Positions 51,053-62,900 of a stretch of DNA of 64,000 bases are shown here, in pieces. The DNA lies in NCBI GenBank assembly GCA_013399305.1, contig VXAI01000009.1:231932-295931 (forward strand). Reading direction: 5' to 3'. A program made the translations under genes and the position numbers. Each line of letters starts with the position of its first letter. The stretch's first letter is position 1. The stretch is from Rostratula benghalensis. Lineage: Eukaryota > Chordata > Aves > Charadriiformes > Rostratulidae. Below the pieces are notes generated by a model. It did not search any database, was not told the origin of the DNA, and was given only the letters and a program-made list of their open reading frames with translations.

Positions 51053-51355
51053 CACAGACTTCAACACAGCCTGAAGCCTTATGACTCTATGGGCACAGTG
51101 AGGTATTTCCAAACTTTCTGGAGAAGACTCCACTTCTTTTGTCTGGGCAGATGTCCCAGTTTCATCTTGACTCTGAGCTGGAGTGAGACATAAGTGTGGG
51201 TCATCCCATCCTTCTGCCCTGGATTCTATGGAAGGAAGTCCAGGGCCAGAGCTTGGAGGAGATTTATTGCTGACCTCGGCTGGGTTCCTGATTTGGATGA
51301 CTGAAGGATTAGGTCTTGCATGTGTTTCATAGACTATATTTTCCTTATCATCCAT
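51053..51355 (-). CDS. Candidate first coding exon, 101 codons, product unrecognised
   Basis: On the minus strand an ATG at 51355 (G at +4, in-frame TAG two codons upstream) opens a frame starting MDDKENIVYETHARPNPSVI. Exactly 101 codons later comes a good donor, GTG|GTGAGG, with intron GT at 51052-51051 and phase 0. Without splicing the frame would run on to 50987 (122 codons). The peptide is acidic and rich in serine, proline and glutamate (KSPPSSGPGLPS, SQDETGTSAQTKEVESSPES), typical of a disordered N-terminal region. It then turns basic and amphipathic (HRVIRLQAVLKSV). The segment is GC-richer than its surroundings and does not look like CR1 or LTR. No promoter, CpG island or polypyrimidine acceptor is visible upstream, and no partner exon is found. 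I do not recognise the family. Chance or a pseudogene remains possible. Confidence 0.33.
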
Positions 51356-53115
51356 TAGCTATAATTTAACTTATCAACATGATGCAGCACAGCATGCACA
51401 CATAACTTGTCCTGTCTTGAAGCTGTTAGAACGTGTAGTTCCGTGTGTGTGTGTGTCAAGCATTCTATTTAAAATATATTAATGTGATATTTAAAACGGT
51501 ATGCTGGTTTTCTTACCATTTATCTTCTGTTGTTTGAACTTTTTGAAATTTTCAGGCTTTGTTCTTCAACTACAGAAAGCATATCTTTTGCTCACACTTG
51601 GGCCTCCTACGTTATCACAAAGACCTGGGGTTTAAGACTCTCAGGACAAGTGCCAAGTCTCTAATATTCATGATAAGACAGTGAGAACTAGCAACTACAG
51701 AAAACCTGGGTTGGGAAGGTCAGGTGTCCAGTTTGCAATGTAAGACAGATGGGGTATGTGCTGCTTTACAAACCATATATGTATATTCTGTTGTATTTCA
51801 GTTGTAGTGTTTATTGCTATTGACTCTCTCATTTTGTGTCTGCCACTTGAATATACAAGATATGCATTTATTATATTCAAGGTTTTGGGCTTTGTAGTGA
51901 TACAATAACTTGAAAATTTTCAGCTGCACTCTTAACTTAATTGGACGTTGTCAGTCTAATGACTCAGGTGTGCTGGAGTCTGTGCTACTTACTTATCTGT
52001 GAAGGGAGCAAAGGCAAACCTAAGGATATGTGCTGCCCTGTCTAGCCATTTTATAACTCATAAGGTTCAGTGGGTGGATCATAATTGTTAGAATCTATTT
52101 TTTTATATATTATCATGTTTAAAATGAGACAGACGCTTCCTCCCCTTATATCCTGTACCTTACCAGTTCTCTTTTTCTCACTGTCTCTCAATATACTGAG
52201 ATCATACCATTGCAGCAGCTATGATGATCTTAAGATGTCAAATTGTCTTTCAAACCTCTGTTAAGGGACACCAAGCTAAATGATGTAGCAGAGAATTGCA
52301 TTGCTAAGCTAGGTTGAAAAACTAATCAGAATGCAAACAAGGATGGATCCATAATGGTTTCATTCCAGAGCAGAGTAGAAATTTGACTGCAGTAGAGTTA
52401 AGCAAATAAATTCCAATGAATAATTGATTTCAATGTCACCTTTTCTGTTTATGAATTATCCACTAGGCTATTACAAATTTCACTGGTTTGTTAATTTTAT
52501 CTAATCTGTGCATTTTTTAATGACTGGTCATTTCTTGAATGGTGTAAGTCAACAGAGGCAGGTAATGTGTGCATGTTTCTTTTATCTGATGACTCAGGCA
52601 CCTGAACAGTTCTGTGAAAATTAGAAATTCTGCAAATAAAAAGTGCAAAATATATGTTTGGCAGCTATTCCTGGATTTTAGTTTCTGAGCCAAGAAAATT
52701 TGAATGGTAAAAGTACTGGTAATACTGCAGTACTCCAGAGTTCCTGAGAAACTGTTCACAAGAGGGTCACAAACAGAAATGAAAAGAACTTTTGCATCTG
52801 GGTAGATTTGGCCCAGATCTACTTTTTGCTCTATGCTAATTTCATACTTCAAGACAGCAAACACTCTCCAGTGGTTTTCTGTTAAAGTCTGGAACAACAG
52901 AGGTGTGTCGCATGAGAGGAGAATATGATAATCTTTCCCTAATATACAAAATGTTTTCATCAAGGCACTTCTTTTGTGCTACGAAATGGGGCTGCAGGTG
53001 GCTCTTTGAATGGTTTCATAGGATAAATATGGGAAAAGGCCTTGCTACTCTGGGCATATACAGCATGAGGGACTCTCATTCTTGCTACGTATCAGGTGTC
53101 TCTCTTTGCCTACAG
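51356..53115. other. Non-coding interval with a (GT)7 and a 148-codon minus-strand frame
   Basis: (GT)7 lies at 51444-51457. The minus-strand frame at 52517-52963 is the longest non-repeat frame in the window. Its translation is hydrophobic and cysteine/threonine-rich without a recognisable domain, and it sits in AT-rich DNA, so I do not call it a gene. Confidence 0.5.
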
Positions 53116-53264
53116 GATGCATGCTAAAGGACAATTTCATCAGGAAGGAATTGGACCACACTGGCCCCAGGAGTGTTGACCTTTTTGCTATATGCATCAC
53201 CAAAGTCAGACAGCTTTTCAGAGCTCACCAAAACTACTCACAGGGCATCATGACCCTTAATTAA
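53116..53264 (+). CDS. Very weak candidate terminal exon, product unrecognised
   Basis: A pyrimidine-rich stretch ending in TTTGCCTACAG (to 53115) is a good acceptor context. The frame after it runs about 49 codons (CMLKDNFIRKELDHTGPRSV, then a basic LFRAHQNYSQ stretch) to TAA at 53264. Length and composition are within chance expectation. I recognise no family, and it lies on the opposite strand from the 51-kb candidate, so the two cannot be one gene. Confidence 0.12.
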
Positions 53265-54053
53265 CATAGCAGCTGGTATGGTGTGCTGCTGCTGCCCTAT
53301 TTGCCTTCAAAAAGATGTTAAGCCAAATCTGTGAATCAGTACAGACTTTTTTATTCCACTCTTCCTTTGACTTCCCATTTATGTGTGTGGATCAAGCTGT
53401 TGACACTCTTACTTCCCCCTGTAAAATATTAGAAAATATGGGGTGTGCACAACTGCCTCTGTCCGCAGTGGCCTGACTTTAAATCTAACTGATTTTGTTT
53501 TTAAACCAGTATAACTTCACTGATCCAGGGAGTAAATCAGTTTCATGAGTGGAAAGAAAGAGTCCTTTATATCTTCCAGAACACTGAAGAGCTATGTTAT
53601 TTTATCCAAACCAAATTCTGCAGGTGGAGTAATGTTTCCTAAAGAAAGTCCTGAATTTGGAACTGCAGTATATTACTACTCCTTTCTAAATTCTCAATAC
53701 TAAAATTATAAGGCACTCAGAGTAATTGAGATTTTGGGGCCATGGAATGTAGATCCAGCTGCCAAATTACTGGATGCACTTGCTGAATAAAAGTAATTAA
53801 TGGGGCTTCTAAAACCAGTTAGGTGTTATGGTAGTTTGACTTTTGCCTGTAGTGCTTTACAGGCAGTTTTTTGGTTCTGTTTAGCTGCTACTATCAAGTA
53901 TATATCAAGTATCAAGTATTTCTTATCAAAGAAATGATCGTCAGGCAGCATCTCAGTCTCTTTTCTCATTGCTAATGGTTTTAACAAAATGAAAAATGGT
54001 CTTGTGTTGGCTAACAACCTATGCTCCCTAATTCTAAAGCAAGCAGGGACAAG

Positions 54054-54168
54054 ATGCATTAGCATGTTAATAGAACTTTGCACCCTAAGGTTCTGGTTTA
54101 ACAGATATTAAGAATGCATTAGCGATTCACAAACACTGATGGACAGGATTCGTTAACATGCTAATGCT
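54054..54168. repeat. 15-base perfect inverted repeat with three GCATTAGC cores
   Basis: GCATTAGCATGTTAA at 54056-54070 is the exact reverse complement of TTAACATGCTAATGC at 54153-54167, 82 bases apart. A third copy of the core, ATGCATTAGC, lies between them at 54114-54123 and repeats 54054-54063 in direct orientation. The cores contain homeodomain-type TAAT/ATTA sequences, so a protein-binding element is possible, but no gene is tied to it. Confidence 0.8.
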
Positions 54169-54529
54169 ACCTGAAAATATATGGTTATTGTTGTATCAAG
54201 CATCAAATATTATCAGTGAAAGAATATTTTGAACATGTGCTTCTCATTTTAATAAGCTTTCCCTGTAACCTTGTTTGACAAAACACATTGCAACATTTTC
54301 AAAGATAATAAATGATTTTAAGCATCTTAAAATTGAGATATTATCTTAAGATATTTTGAAAGGGCCAGATTTTCAGAGCTGCTCATATTTAGATTATGTG
54401 CCATACCTAATCAAGCGATTAGATCTTGGTACATAATTTAGATACCAAATGATTGGTATTGTGTACCCATAATGAAGACACCTCAAATCATTAGCTGTTT
54501 CTGGTGACACAGTAGGCCAATTTAGCCTT

Positions 54530-55327
54530 GTCAACTTATGCTGCCAGGACTCAAGGTTGCAACAGCTCCGTGAAGCTCTACAGGCTTGGGAAAGAGTGGC
54601 TGGAGAGCTGCCTGGTAGAAAAAGACCTGGGGGTGTTGGTCGACTGTTGGCTGAACATGGGCCAGTGGTGTGACCAGGTAGCCAAGAAGGCCAACAGCAT
54701 GCTGGCCCATATCAGGAACAGCATGGTGAGTAGTACTCAAGAGGTGATCTGATCGTTTCCCTGTACTTGACCTTGGTGAAGCCCCATCTTGAGTACTGTG
54801 TCCAGTTTTGGTCTGCACACCACAAAAAAGATATTGAGGGGCTGGAGTGGGTCCAGAGAAGGGCAATGAAGTTGATGAGGGGGTCTGGAGAATAAGTCTT
54901 ATGAGGAATTTAGGAGGCTGAGGGACCTGGGATTGTTTAGTCTGGAGAAGAGGAGGCTGAGAGGAGACCTTATTGCTCTCTACAACTACCTGAAAGGAGG
55001 TTATAGAGAAGTGAGGGTCGGTCACAGGCAATAGGACAAGAGGAAATAGCATCAAGTTGCACCAGGGAAGGTTCAGGAAAAATTTTTACATGGAAAGGAT
55101 TATTAAGCATTGGAATGGGCTGCCCAGGGAAGTGGTTGAAGGACTGTCCCTGGAGGTATTCAAAAGATGGGTTGACATAGTGCTTAGTAGCATGGTTAAT
55201 TGTTTTTTTTCTTTGTGTGTTTGTTTTCTGTTTGTTTGGTTGTTTTTTTTAATCAGAGTTAGGTTGATGGTTGGAGTAGATGGTCTTAAAGGTCCCTTCC
55301 AACGTAGACAATTCTATCATTATATGA
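54530..55327 (+). mobile_element. CR1 LINE 3' fragment, second subfamily
   Basis: The frame from 54528 includes LYRLG, EKDLGVLVDCWLNMGQWCDQVAKKANSML and HIRNSM. A second frame from 55057 gives GRFRKNFYMERIIKHWNGLPREVV, with frameshifts and stops between the two. These are the CR1 ORF2 positions after the RT palm and at the C-terminus. The untranslated end has GGTTGATGGTTGGAGTAGATGG and GGTCCCTTCCAACG, closing with ATTCTATCATTATATG, a decayed tail repeat. A T/G-rich insertion (about 55200-55250) interrupts the 3' region. It shares its internal TCGACTGTTGGCTGAAC signature with the 32.98-kb copy. The 174-codon antisense frame across it is a by-product. Confidence 0.94.
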
Positions 55328-57221
55328 CTTGTTTTATACTGGTTTTCAGCTCACTGAGAACACTTCCTAGCTTAGAGTCATATATTGTGGGTTTAATGGG
55401 TATTGAAAGTGAGTCAAGATAGGTGAATTTGTGTTAAATTATATTTGGGGTTCAAAGCTCATTTGAAAGACAACATTTTTGCATAGCTTTGACCTTGTTT
55501 GAGCTGTGTTTCACATAGTGTTTTAGTTTGTTAAATTGAGTAAAGGAATTTGAATATACAGACATAAAAAGCAGACAGCACGTTTCCATGAAGCTTGCTG
55601 GTCTGAAAATTCTGAGTTTCCCAAGACTGTAATGGATGACAGTTCTATTTGATTCATCTAAGTGCTTGAACAGAAATTAGCAGCTATCTCTAATAGAAAA
55701 TGGCAGATTTATCACTGTCTTTACTATTTGCTCTTCTTATCCTAGTTCTTTTCTCTACACTTTTGATTCATAGTGCACCTAAAGCTAGGAGCTGACAGAT
55801 CACTACTGTTACTGGCACAGAGACACAATACCCTGAAATACTTTTGATAGTTTTACATTAAGGTGACAGGGAAAAATGACAATATGAAAAAGGACAATAT
55901 GACAATGAGTGTAATTGTTGGTAAAAATACGATGGTGAATGTGAAAGTCTACCAAGAGAGCTGCAAGGAACACTTTTGGATCTATAGCTGATTGAACTTA
56001 TCTTTCTATTATGATTTTGTCTAAGAGCAATAACATAGCTTTCACGTCTTTTATGTAGATTAACAATTCCACTTGGCAACTCTCCCATAATTTAGAGGCA
56101 GCGAAATTCCCAGTCTTCAAGTGCAATTGAGCATGACATTGCCAGTGAGCCAGACAGCTTAGTTCACAATATAGCCAACTCTGGATACCTTATAAGAAGT
56201 CTATGTTTAGTCACCATTTTAATATTTTCAAGTATAGGCTTATCTTCATCTTCCTTGTTAAGTTTCTTCAGGGTGTGACTTTAACCAGAGATTTGTGCAT
56301 TCGTAGTGAGCTCTTTTCAAACAATTCAGTGCTAAATGTAGTGGAACTCCTCGTTGCAAAAAGTGAATATGATCAGTTTCAATCTTTTCAGTTTGCTTGT
56401 GCTTTGTAAATAGACCTTGGATCTCATTAATTTTTTTGCTATTCATTATTGATTGGATGTATCACAAGAATAAATTTAAGTCTGTGTGAACAGTGTTTAT
56501 TGGCTGCATCTTCTATTCAGTATTACTGCTTTTGCTGATGTTTGGAATTGGTCACTTTACAGCTTTGTTTTTCTCCCTTGGCTGGTTTTGTGGTCAAAAC
56601 GCAAGGCCAATTGCAGCCTTGGGGAAGGGAAAGTAGTGTTTGTGGTTCTGCTGTATTAGAGTCAAGGAACTCTTGCTGAATAGTAGGAGCTGCTAGATGA
56701 CCTCTAAATGCAAAGCTGGATTAAGACTCTCCAGACCACTTGCTGCAAAGGAGTACTGCCTTTGCATGGATGTTCATGCTTCCATTTACTCCTCCTCAAA
56801 CAGATGGACCCTAAATGATTGGCTGAAACAAAATACAATATGCTTGCAAACACAGCATGAAGTCTTTATTGAGTGAGAAAGGGAAAAGAAAACCTAGAAA
56901 GAGTACAGCAATCAGAAAAAGCAACAGAAGAGGGTCACTATATATAAGATGGGGGGGGGGAGAGGGGAATTAGCAGTTTCTTTTGCTTCTCAACACTCTC
57001 CTGTGCAATTTCTTTCTTTTCTTTTCTTTTTTAATCTGTAGACTTGTGTTAAGTGGGTGCTGTGTGGCTCTGGGTTCTCTCAGTGGTGGGGGATGCCCTG
57101 GAGGAGAGGGGAGCCCTGCTCTGTAAGGCTCAAAATAAGACCCATGACTGCTTGGCATGTCACCTACCACAGACCTCTTGTGGGTCAGGGTTCAGCAGCT
57201 ACTTTGGGTAAAACATTCTGT
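55328..57221. other. Non-coding interval, low-complexity spots only
   Basis: Contains a G10 run at 56951-56960 and a TTTC/TTTTC tract at 57010-57032. The block 57050-57221 is GC-richer and could be an unrecognised repeat fused to the CR1 that follows, but I cannot name it. Confidence 0.45.
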
Positions 57222-57512
57222 AAAATACCTGAAGTGCCTGCAAAGGACAAGAGGAAACAGTCTTTTGTGCCAGGGGAGGTTTGGGATGGATCTTAAGGAA
57301 AACTTTTTCCCTGAAAGGGTTGTCAAACCTTGGAACAGGCTTCCCAGGGCAGGGATGGAGTCACCATCCCTCCAGGTATTTAAGAGCCAGGCAGACATGC
57401 TGCTGAGGGATGTGGGGGGCTTGAGCAAGGCTGGGTTGATGGTCGGACTCGATGATTTTAATGGTCCCTTCCAGCTTTGACAATTATGTGATCCTAATTT
57501 TATTCTGTGATC
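57222..57512 (+). mobile_element. CR1 LINE 3' fragment with internal deletion
   Basis: AAATACCTGAAGTGCCTGC passes directly into AAAGGACAAGAGGAAAC. The CR1 segment normally lying between (encoding the G-RLFS-V region) appears deleted. The following frame, within 57157-57480, gives LKENFFPERVVKPWNRLPR and ESPSLQVFKSQADMLLRDV. The 3' region has GATGGTCGGACTCGATGATTT, GGTCCCTTCCAGC and a decayed ATTATGTGATCC...ATTCTGTGATCC tail. Sense coding is limited to the C-terminal end. Confidence 0.9.
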
Positions 57513-59342
57513 CTTAAGCTGCTCAGGTAAGTAGGTTTTGGCTGCTCAGGACTACTGAACTGACTCTTTTAACACTTGAAAAATTAGCTTTTATGCTCCC
57601 ATTGCACGTACAGTGCATCATCAAAAGTGTTATCCTAACTCTAAGGTCTCTTGTAAATAAGCCAGGGAATAAAATGGAGGAGGATTTGACTGAGTTTGTT
57701 TGCACAAATATAGCTGGTGCTATCCAGATGATTTTTCAACTTAATTTGAAGCCATTTTTCTTGTACGTATATGCCAAGACAATGACTGCAGCAGGCCCCT
57801 TCATCTTTACAAACGAGATAATATCCAATTTCTCTTTCCATGGCATTGCAAAACTACATTAAGTATTTCATATTGGAAATTATACAGGCAGGTTTTCTGG
57901 AAACAGTTGGTTGATTATGTCTATTTTGGCAGATTTACTATCAACATTGTTGCACTGTTAAGTGAATATCCAGACTAGTTAAAGTGCAGTTGAATTTGCT
58001 TGTGCTAGCCATTTCCCTCTCACTAATAAGAATAACACATTTACAGAGACTGGACTGGCAGAGTACCTGGGAAATAAAGTTGATTAACTCTAAGAAACAT
58101 CCATCTTCTAACAGCAATTAATTTTTCAGCTGAACTTTCAGTGTTTCCTGCTTGCCTGGAGGTGGCCAATGATGCTAGGATTTCTGTGGTTGCAGTAAGA
58201 ATTGTTATTTGGTCACGCAGTTGTTGTTTTACACCTGGTGTCTAATTACTTCTAGACTCTAGAAGAAGATGATCAGAGACTGGTAACTCTGTCCCAACTG
58301 TAATCATACTACCACTGTACTCTCTTTGGTCCCTTGCCTTCTACTTGGGTAAACACGTAACAGTTGGAGTGCATGAGCTAGCCTAGAAAACATGATTTGC
58401 TATGAAAAGTTCTTCTTCTTGTTCCTATTGTGTTTTCTGACATTACATAATTTCCTTCTTTAGGAGGAAACAATTGTTTGATTAAAGATGATATGCTGGC
58501 TGATGTACCATTGTGCCAAGCAAAAAAAATGACTAATATAAAGGTAAAGGTGGTTCATGTAATCAGAAGGGAGTTGCTCGTAGCTTTTATGGTAGCTTGA
58601 TTTACAGTACTGCCGCCATGTGACAGTTTTCTGTGCTACTCTGAGTCATCAGTGGCAATCTTTTCCTTTAACTGCTTTCAGCCACAAAAGGCATTTTGGC
58701 TAAGGAAAATAACAGAGGGGGGGAAAAAAAGAGTAAAAAAAATGAGTTATCATGAGAAACACTTGGAAAATGACGCTTGTTTGGAAGTATACTTTCTAAA
58801 GTCTTTGAAGATTAGGTCATTACTTCCCATAAGGTAGCTGTTAGTTTAAGGAGCATTGCATTTATTTACACCAGCCAGAGGTGGCCCTATGTTCTAGAAA
58901 GGATGAGCCCTCCCAAATTTTGGTATTTCAGTATTTCAGAAAGCACTACAGTTCTATTAACCACATGCTTTGCAGTTTAGCAAACGTTCAGTCATGTTAA
59001 AATGACATTGGGCTGGCTGTGTCCTGGGGGATGCATTTCAGTTTGAGGCAGGGGGAAATAAATGTAAAGAATAAGAGTTTCCAATACTTAAGTAAGTCTT
59101 TTTCACCTATAGCAGGTAAATCTAAATTTCTCAGTTGTTCAGCAAAAGGGCTAATATACTAGAAGGATGAAGAGATTATCATACAGACATATGTTATCAT
59201 AATTATTTTATGTATTTCAGTGTACCTCAGCAGCAAAACTGTGGTAACTGGCAGTATACAGAAAAAAACCTTAAACTGATGTAAAGCAGCATGCTTACAG
59301 CTGCTTTTCCATATTGAACAGGAAATTCATGGGTTTTGAAAG
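57513..59342. other. Non-coding interval, nothing recognised
   Basis: Short unsupported frames only. No repeat family seen by eye. Confidence 0.55.
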
Positions 59343-59929
59343 CTGACTCTAGTGGTTTAGCCCCAGCTGCTAGCTCAGCACCACACAGCTGCTCGCTCAC
59401 TCCCCTGTGGTGGGACAGGGGAGAGAATCAGAAAGGTAAAAGTGAAAAAAACTCATGGGTTAGATAAAGACAGTTTACAACGTAAAACCAAAGTTGTGCA
59501 TGCAAGCAAAGCAGCACGAAGAATTCCTTAACTGCTTCCCGTTGGCAGGTAGGTGTTCACCCATTTCTAGGACAGCAGGGCTCCATCACGTTACTTGGGA
59601 GGACCAACTCCATAAATACAAATGTTCCCCTCTTTCCTCTTTCCCCAGCTTTTATGGCTGAGCATGATGTTATATGGTGTGGGATACCCCATTAGTCAGT
59701 TGGGGTCACCTGTCCCAGCTGTGTCCCCTCCCAGCTTCTTGTGCACCCCTGACCTACTTGCTGCTGAAGCAGCATGAGGAGCACAAAAGACCTTGACTCT
59801 GAGTAAGCACTCCCTAGCAGTAACTCAGACATCCTGGTATTACCAGCACAAACCCAAAACACAGGACTATACATGCTATTATGAAGATAATTAATTGTAT
59901 TCCAGCCAAAACCAGCACACTGACTCTAG
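59343..59929 (+). mobile_element. Solo LTR of an endogenous retrovirus with flanking direct repeat
   Basis: The LTR proper spans 59353-59919, from TGGTTTAGCCCCAGCTGC to CCAAAACCAGCACA, with TG...CA ends. Internal landmarks are CTCGCTCACTCCCCTGTGG, GGGGAGAGAATCAG, CTCATGGGTTAGATAAAGAC, CAGCAGGGCTCCATCACG, GCTGAGCATGATG and GTGTCCCCTCCCAGCTTCTT. I know these from a very common neoavian ERVL-like LTR (recalled as TguLTR5-like; name uncertain). The flank CTGACTCTAG occurs at 59343-59352 and again at 59920-59929, directly abutting both ends. No gag, pol or env is present, so the provirus has collapsed to one LTR. The short minus-strand frame at 59692-59874 lies inside it and is not a gene. Confidence 0.85.
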
Positions 59930-62900
59930 GAAATGTGCTACATTCCTTCGTTTAGAATGTGAAGGTCCAAAGAGCAGGTTGCCTTGTTCTAATGTATTCT
60001 GAAAATGTTATAATTTTTGTGGAAAATGCCCTTTTTTTTTTTTAAAGTTCATTGCCTTTTTTTCCTATTGCACCTATTTTTTAGGGGGTTACTGTGCTAC
60101 GGTTTCTTTTACATTATTTCCTTTTCTTTTCAAAACTAGGAATTATGCAGACTATTTGTCCATTTGGTTATTCTTGGCTGATACTACATCTGCTTATTTC
60201 TGTTGAGAAATCAGATGTCACACTTTATGCTCTATTTATCTATAGTTATTGTTATGATGGTTAGGTTTTTGCTAGTTTTGCAGCAGTGTCTTCTCTGCAA
60301 TTAATCTTGTTCTTTTAAAGGAATAAGGTTCCGAATGAGCATAGCACAATAACGTGTTTGTGCCCAGCACTTCAATAATCTGCATGTTATAACCATGCAA
60401 ATAAATGTGTAGCCAACATTACATTTCTATCCAACACATGCATAACTGAAAAAAGGGAATTTCTTTACTTTAAAAAGGACTTCTGAGCATGCAGTAAAGG
60501 TATTCAATAATTAAAAAAAATGAACATCTGTGAACCATGCAAGGCTTGGTCTCTTTGAGCTGTAGAGGGAATGAAGTTCTCGAATGGTTGTTTAAAAGTA
60601 CCCTGAAGTGCTCAAATATAAATGATTTTTTTCAATGGAAATTAGGTAATTCCCTCCTGTGAATTCTATTTACAACATCTTTCCTTTTCCTGTATTGATT
60701 AGACAATTTCTCTAGACACAGTGAGATCCCAAACCAGAGGACTAAGCTCTTATTTGGGTAAACTCCTAGTAATGAGATAACAGTCTTATCATGAAGTAGA
60801 GCCTAATGTCCAAGAAACACATGAAAACAGCTGATCTTTCACCATTTTCTTCTGTTTTGTTCCAAAACAAGACAAGAATTTCACAGTAATTACTAAATCA
60901 GGTAGAATTTGATGCAGTATAAAATGTGGTATCTAATTCATCCTTGAATTCGAGTAACTTATTGCCACCTTGGTCCATTCTCATTAGTATAGGGCTTGGA
61001 AAAACAATTAGTTTCTGCCACTAATTTATACATGTCCATGTTATTACAGCATGTCAAAATAAGGAAAGCATTAGCATGCCCTGGTTTATATTTCTTGTCA
61101 CTTGAGGGGTCTTTGCCAACAAAAATATGAATCAAAGGTGTGAGTTCATTATTGTCATTGAAAATCCTGCCAGATTTTGGGTTTGCCCTACTTCATTTCC
61201 TTCCTTTCACCCTGCCCTTCTTTGCCTCTGTGACCTTTGAAACAAGAATGGGAACTGACAGTCTGACTAGATAGAGAGGAGAAAATAATTAATCTGACCA
61301 CCTGCAGCTCTATCAAATGTAGAGTTAACAAAGAGAAGGGTGAAAAAAGGAGAAAAATATCATTTTTTCCCCTTTGATCTTTTCCCATCATAGTTGTTCT
61401 GGGCTATATATCACTCTTACAAAAAATAAAAAAGTCTTTAAGCCTTTTATTTCCATTATAAATAGTGTGTTAGCTAGTCTTGAAATAGAATGGATATAAT
61501 AAAGCTCCAAATTGTTTTGATATATTGCCAAAAAGAATCTGCAGTACCCCTTAACACTTTAGAGAGTGTTGATAAAGAATTTGGTGTATTGTGCTGTCCT
61601 GCCACGCATTTTAAGCATCTGCAAAACCTATTTAGATAATTGGGTACCTGTGCAATTAACAATAGCTGATACATTATGCATGACTCTTGGCTACTAATAG
61701 TAAAAACGACCTTCAGTGTTCCATTAGCGATTTTCAATTTGCTGCTAAGTCTTCTGCAATTGATTGACACTGCTTTAGTTGGTCTACAAAGCTGCGAAGA
61801 TAAAACCTCCCTCAAGGAAAGGAACCTTTCCTTCACAACTAGAATGAGAGAGGGCTACAGAGACTGAGGAGACATAATCTCACATTCCCCATTGTGTGTT
61901 ACCATAAAAAGCTGTTTCCTGGCTGCCCAGCAGGCAGGGATGTTCAGCTTCTCCAGACAGTTTTTTTGGCAGCCCAGGAACTTGCTCTGCATGATAGGAA
62001 GTGATCAGGATGAAGCTGATTGTACTTACTGCCCATCCTAATGGGAGCAGCTTCAATATGGACTACAGGGTCTACCACTTCATCTGCGAAAGCATTTTGC
62101 ACCACACACACACAGCGTGACACACCAAAATGTGATGACCACCTCATGAGGAAATGACAGGCAGAGCTGGAAGTTTAACTTGTGCTCAGGGGCACTTCTA
62201 TTGGTTGTGTGAATATGGCAGCAGGAGGTTTATGGATAGCAGGTGGGAGCATGGATCATGGCTGGTTTTATAGCTGCTATCCTGGGGGATCTGTGGAGCT
62301 TCCTTATACCCCGCTCTGTGAAGCTGTGTTCTTTACGCCTCTACAGAACATCACTACATCTGGTTGTACTCTTAACAAAGTCCTGATGCAACTTTGGGGA
62401 GCAGAAGGTTAACAACTTCTCCATGTTAATCCACCTTCAAGAACCAGTCCTGCTGATTCCAGAGATGCGCCTGGACACCATTGCCAACCTGGGCTGTGGC
62501 ACCAGCCTGAAGCATGGCTGCCTAACATAACCAACTGAGAGGACACATGGGACATGTGTTGGTAAATCCTCTTCAGGAATCCTTAAATGTCACTCTCACA
62601 AGTCTTGCAATAGAGGTTTTGCTGCCTTATTTATTTCTTGCACCTAAAGAAACTGCAAGCTCCTTCCAGGCATGTCCCAATAATAGGAGCAGCTGGGGAT
62701 TCCTGTGTGGGTCCACTTGCAGAGTTGGGCTGTTCCCCAGATAACATGTGCTCAAGTGTGCTGCCAGATAAATAAAGGGGGAGAAACAGATGGAGAACAT
62801 CGAGAGGGAGGAGGAAACTAGGAGCAAATGTGTGTTGAAGTGTTATCTAGAACAGGGCCTTTTCAAAATGGGCCTTGCACAAGACTCTTCCCACTTGGGA

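Noticed and set aside
54531..55055. 174-codon minus-strand open frame, with a similar antisense frame at 32793-33171
   Set aside because: Both are antisense to CR1 copies of the same subfamily and share the same mirrored peptide (HAVPD-GQ-AVGLL). They reflect CR1 codon composition, not a gene.
62182..62530. GC-richer block with overlapping protein-like frames
   Set aside because: Frames are short (under 80 codons), interrupted by stops in each reading, and match no domain. Splice signals are poor.
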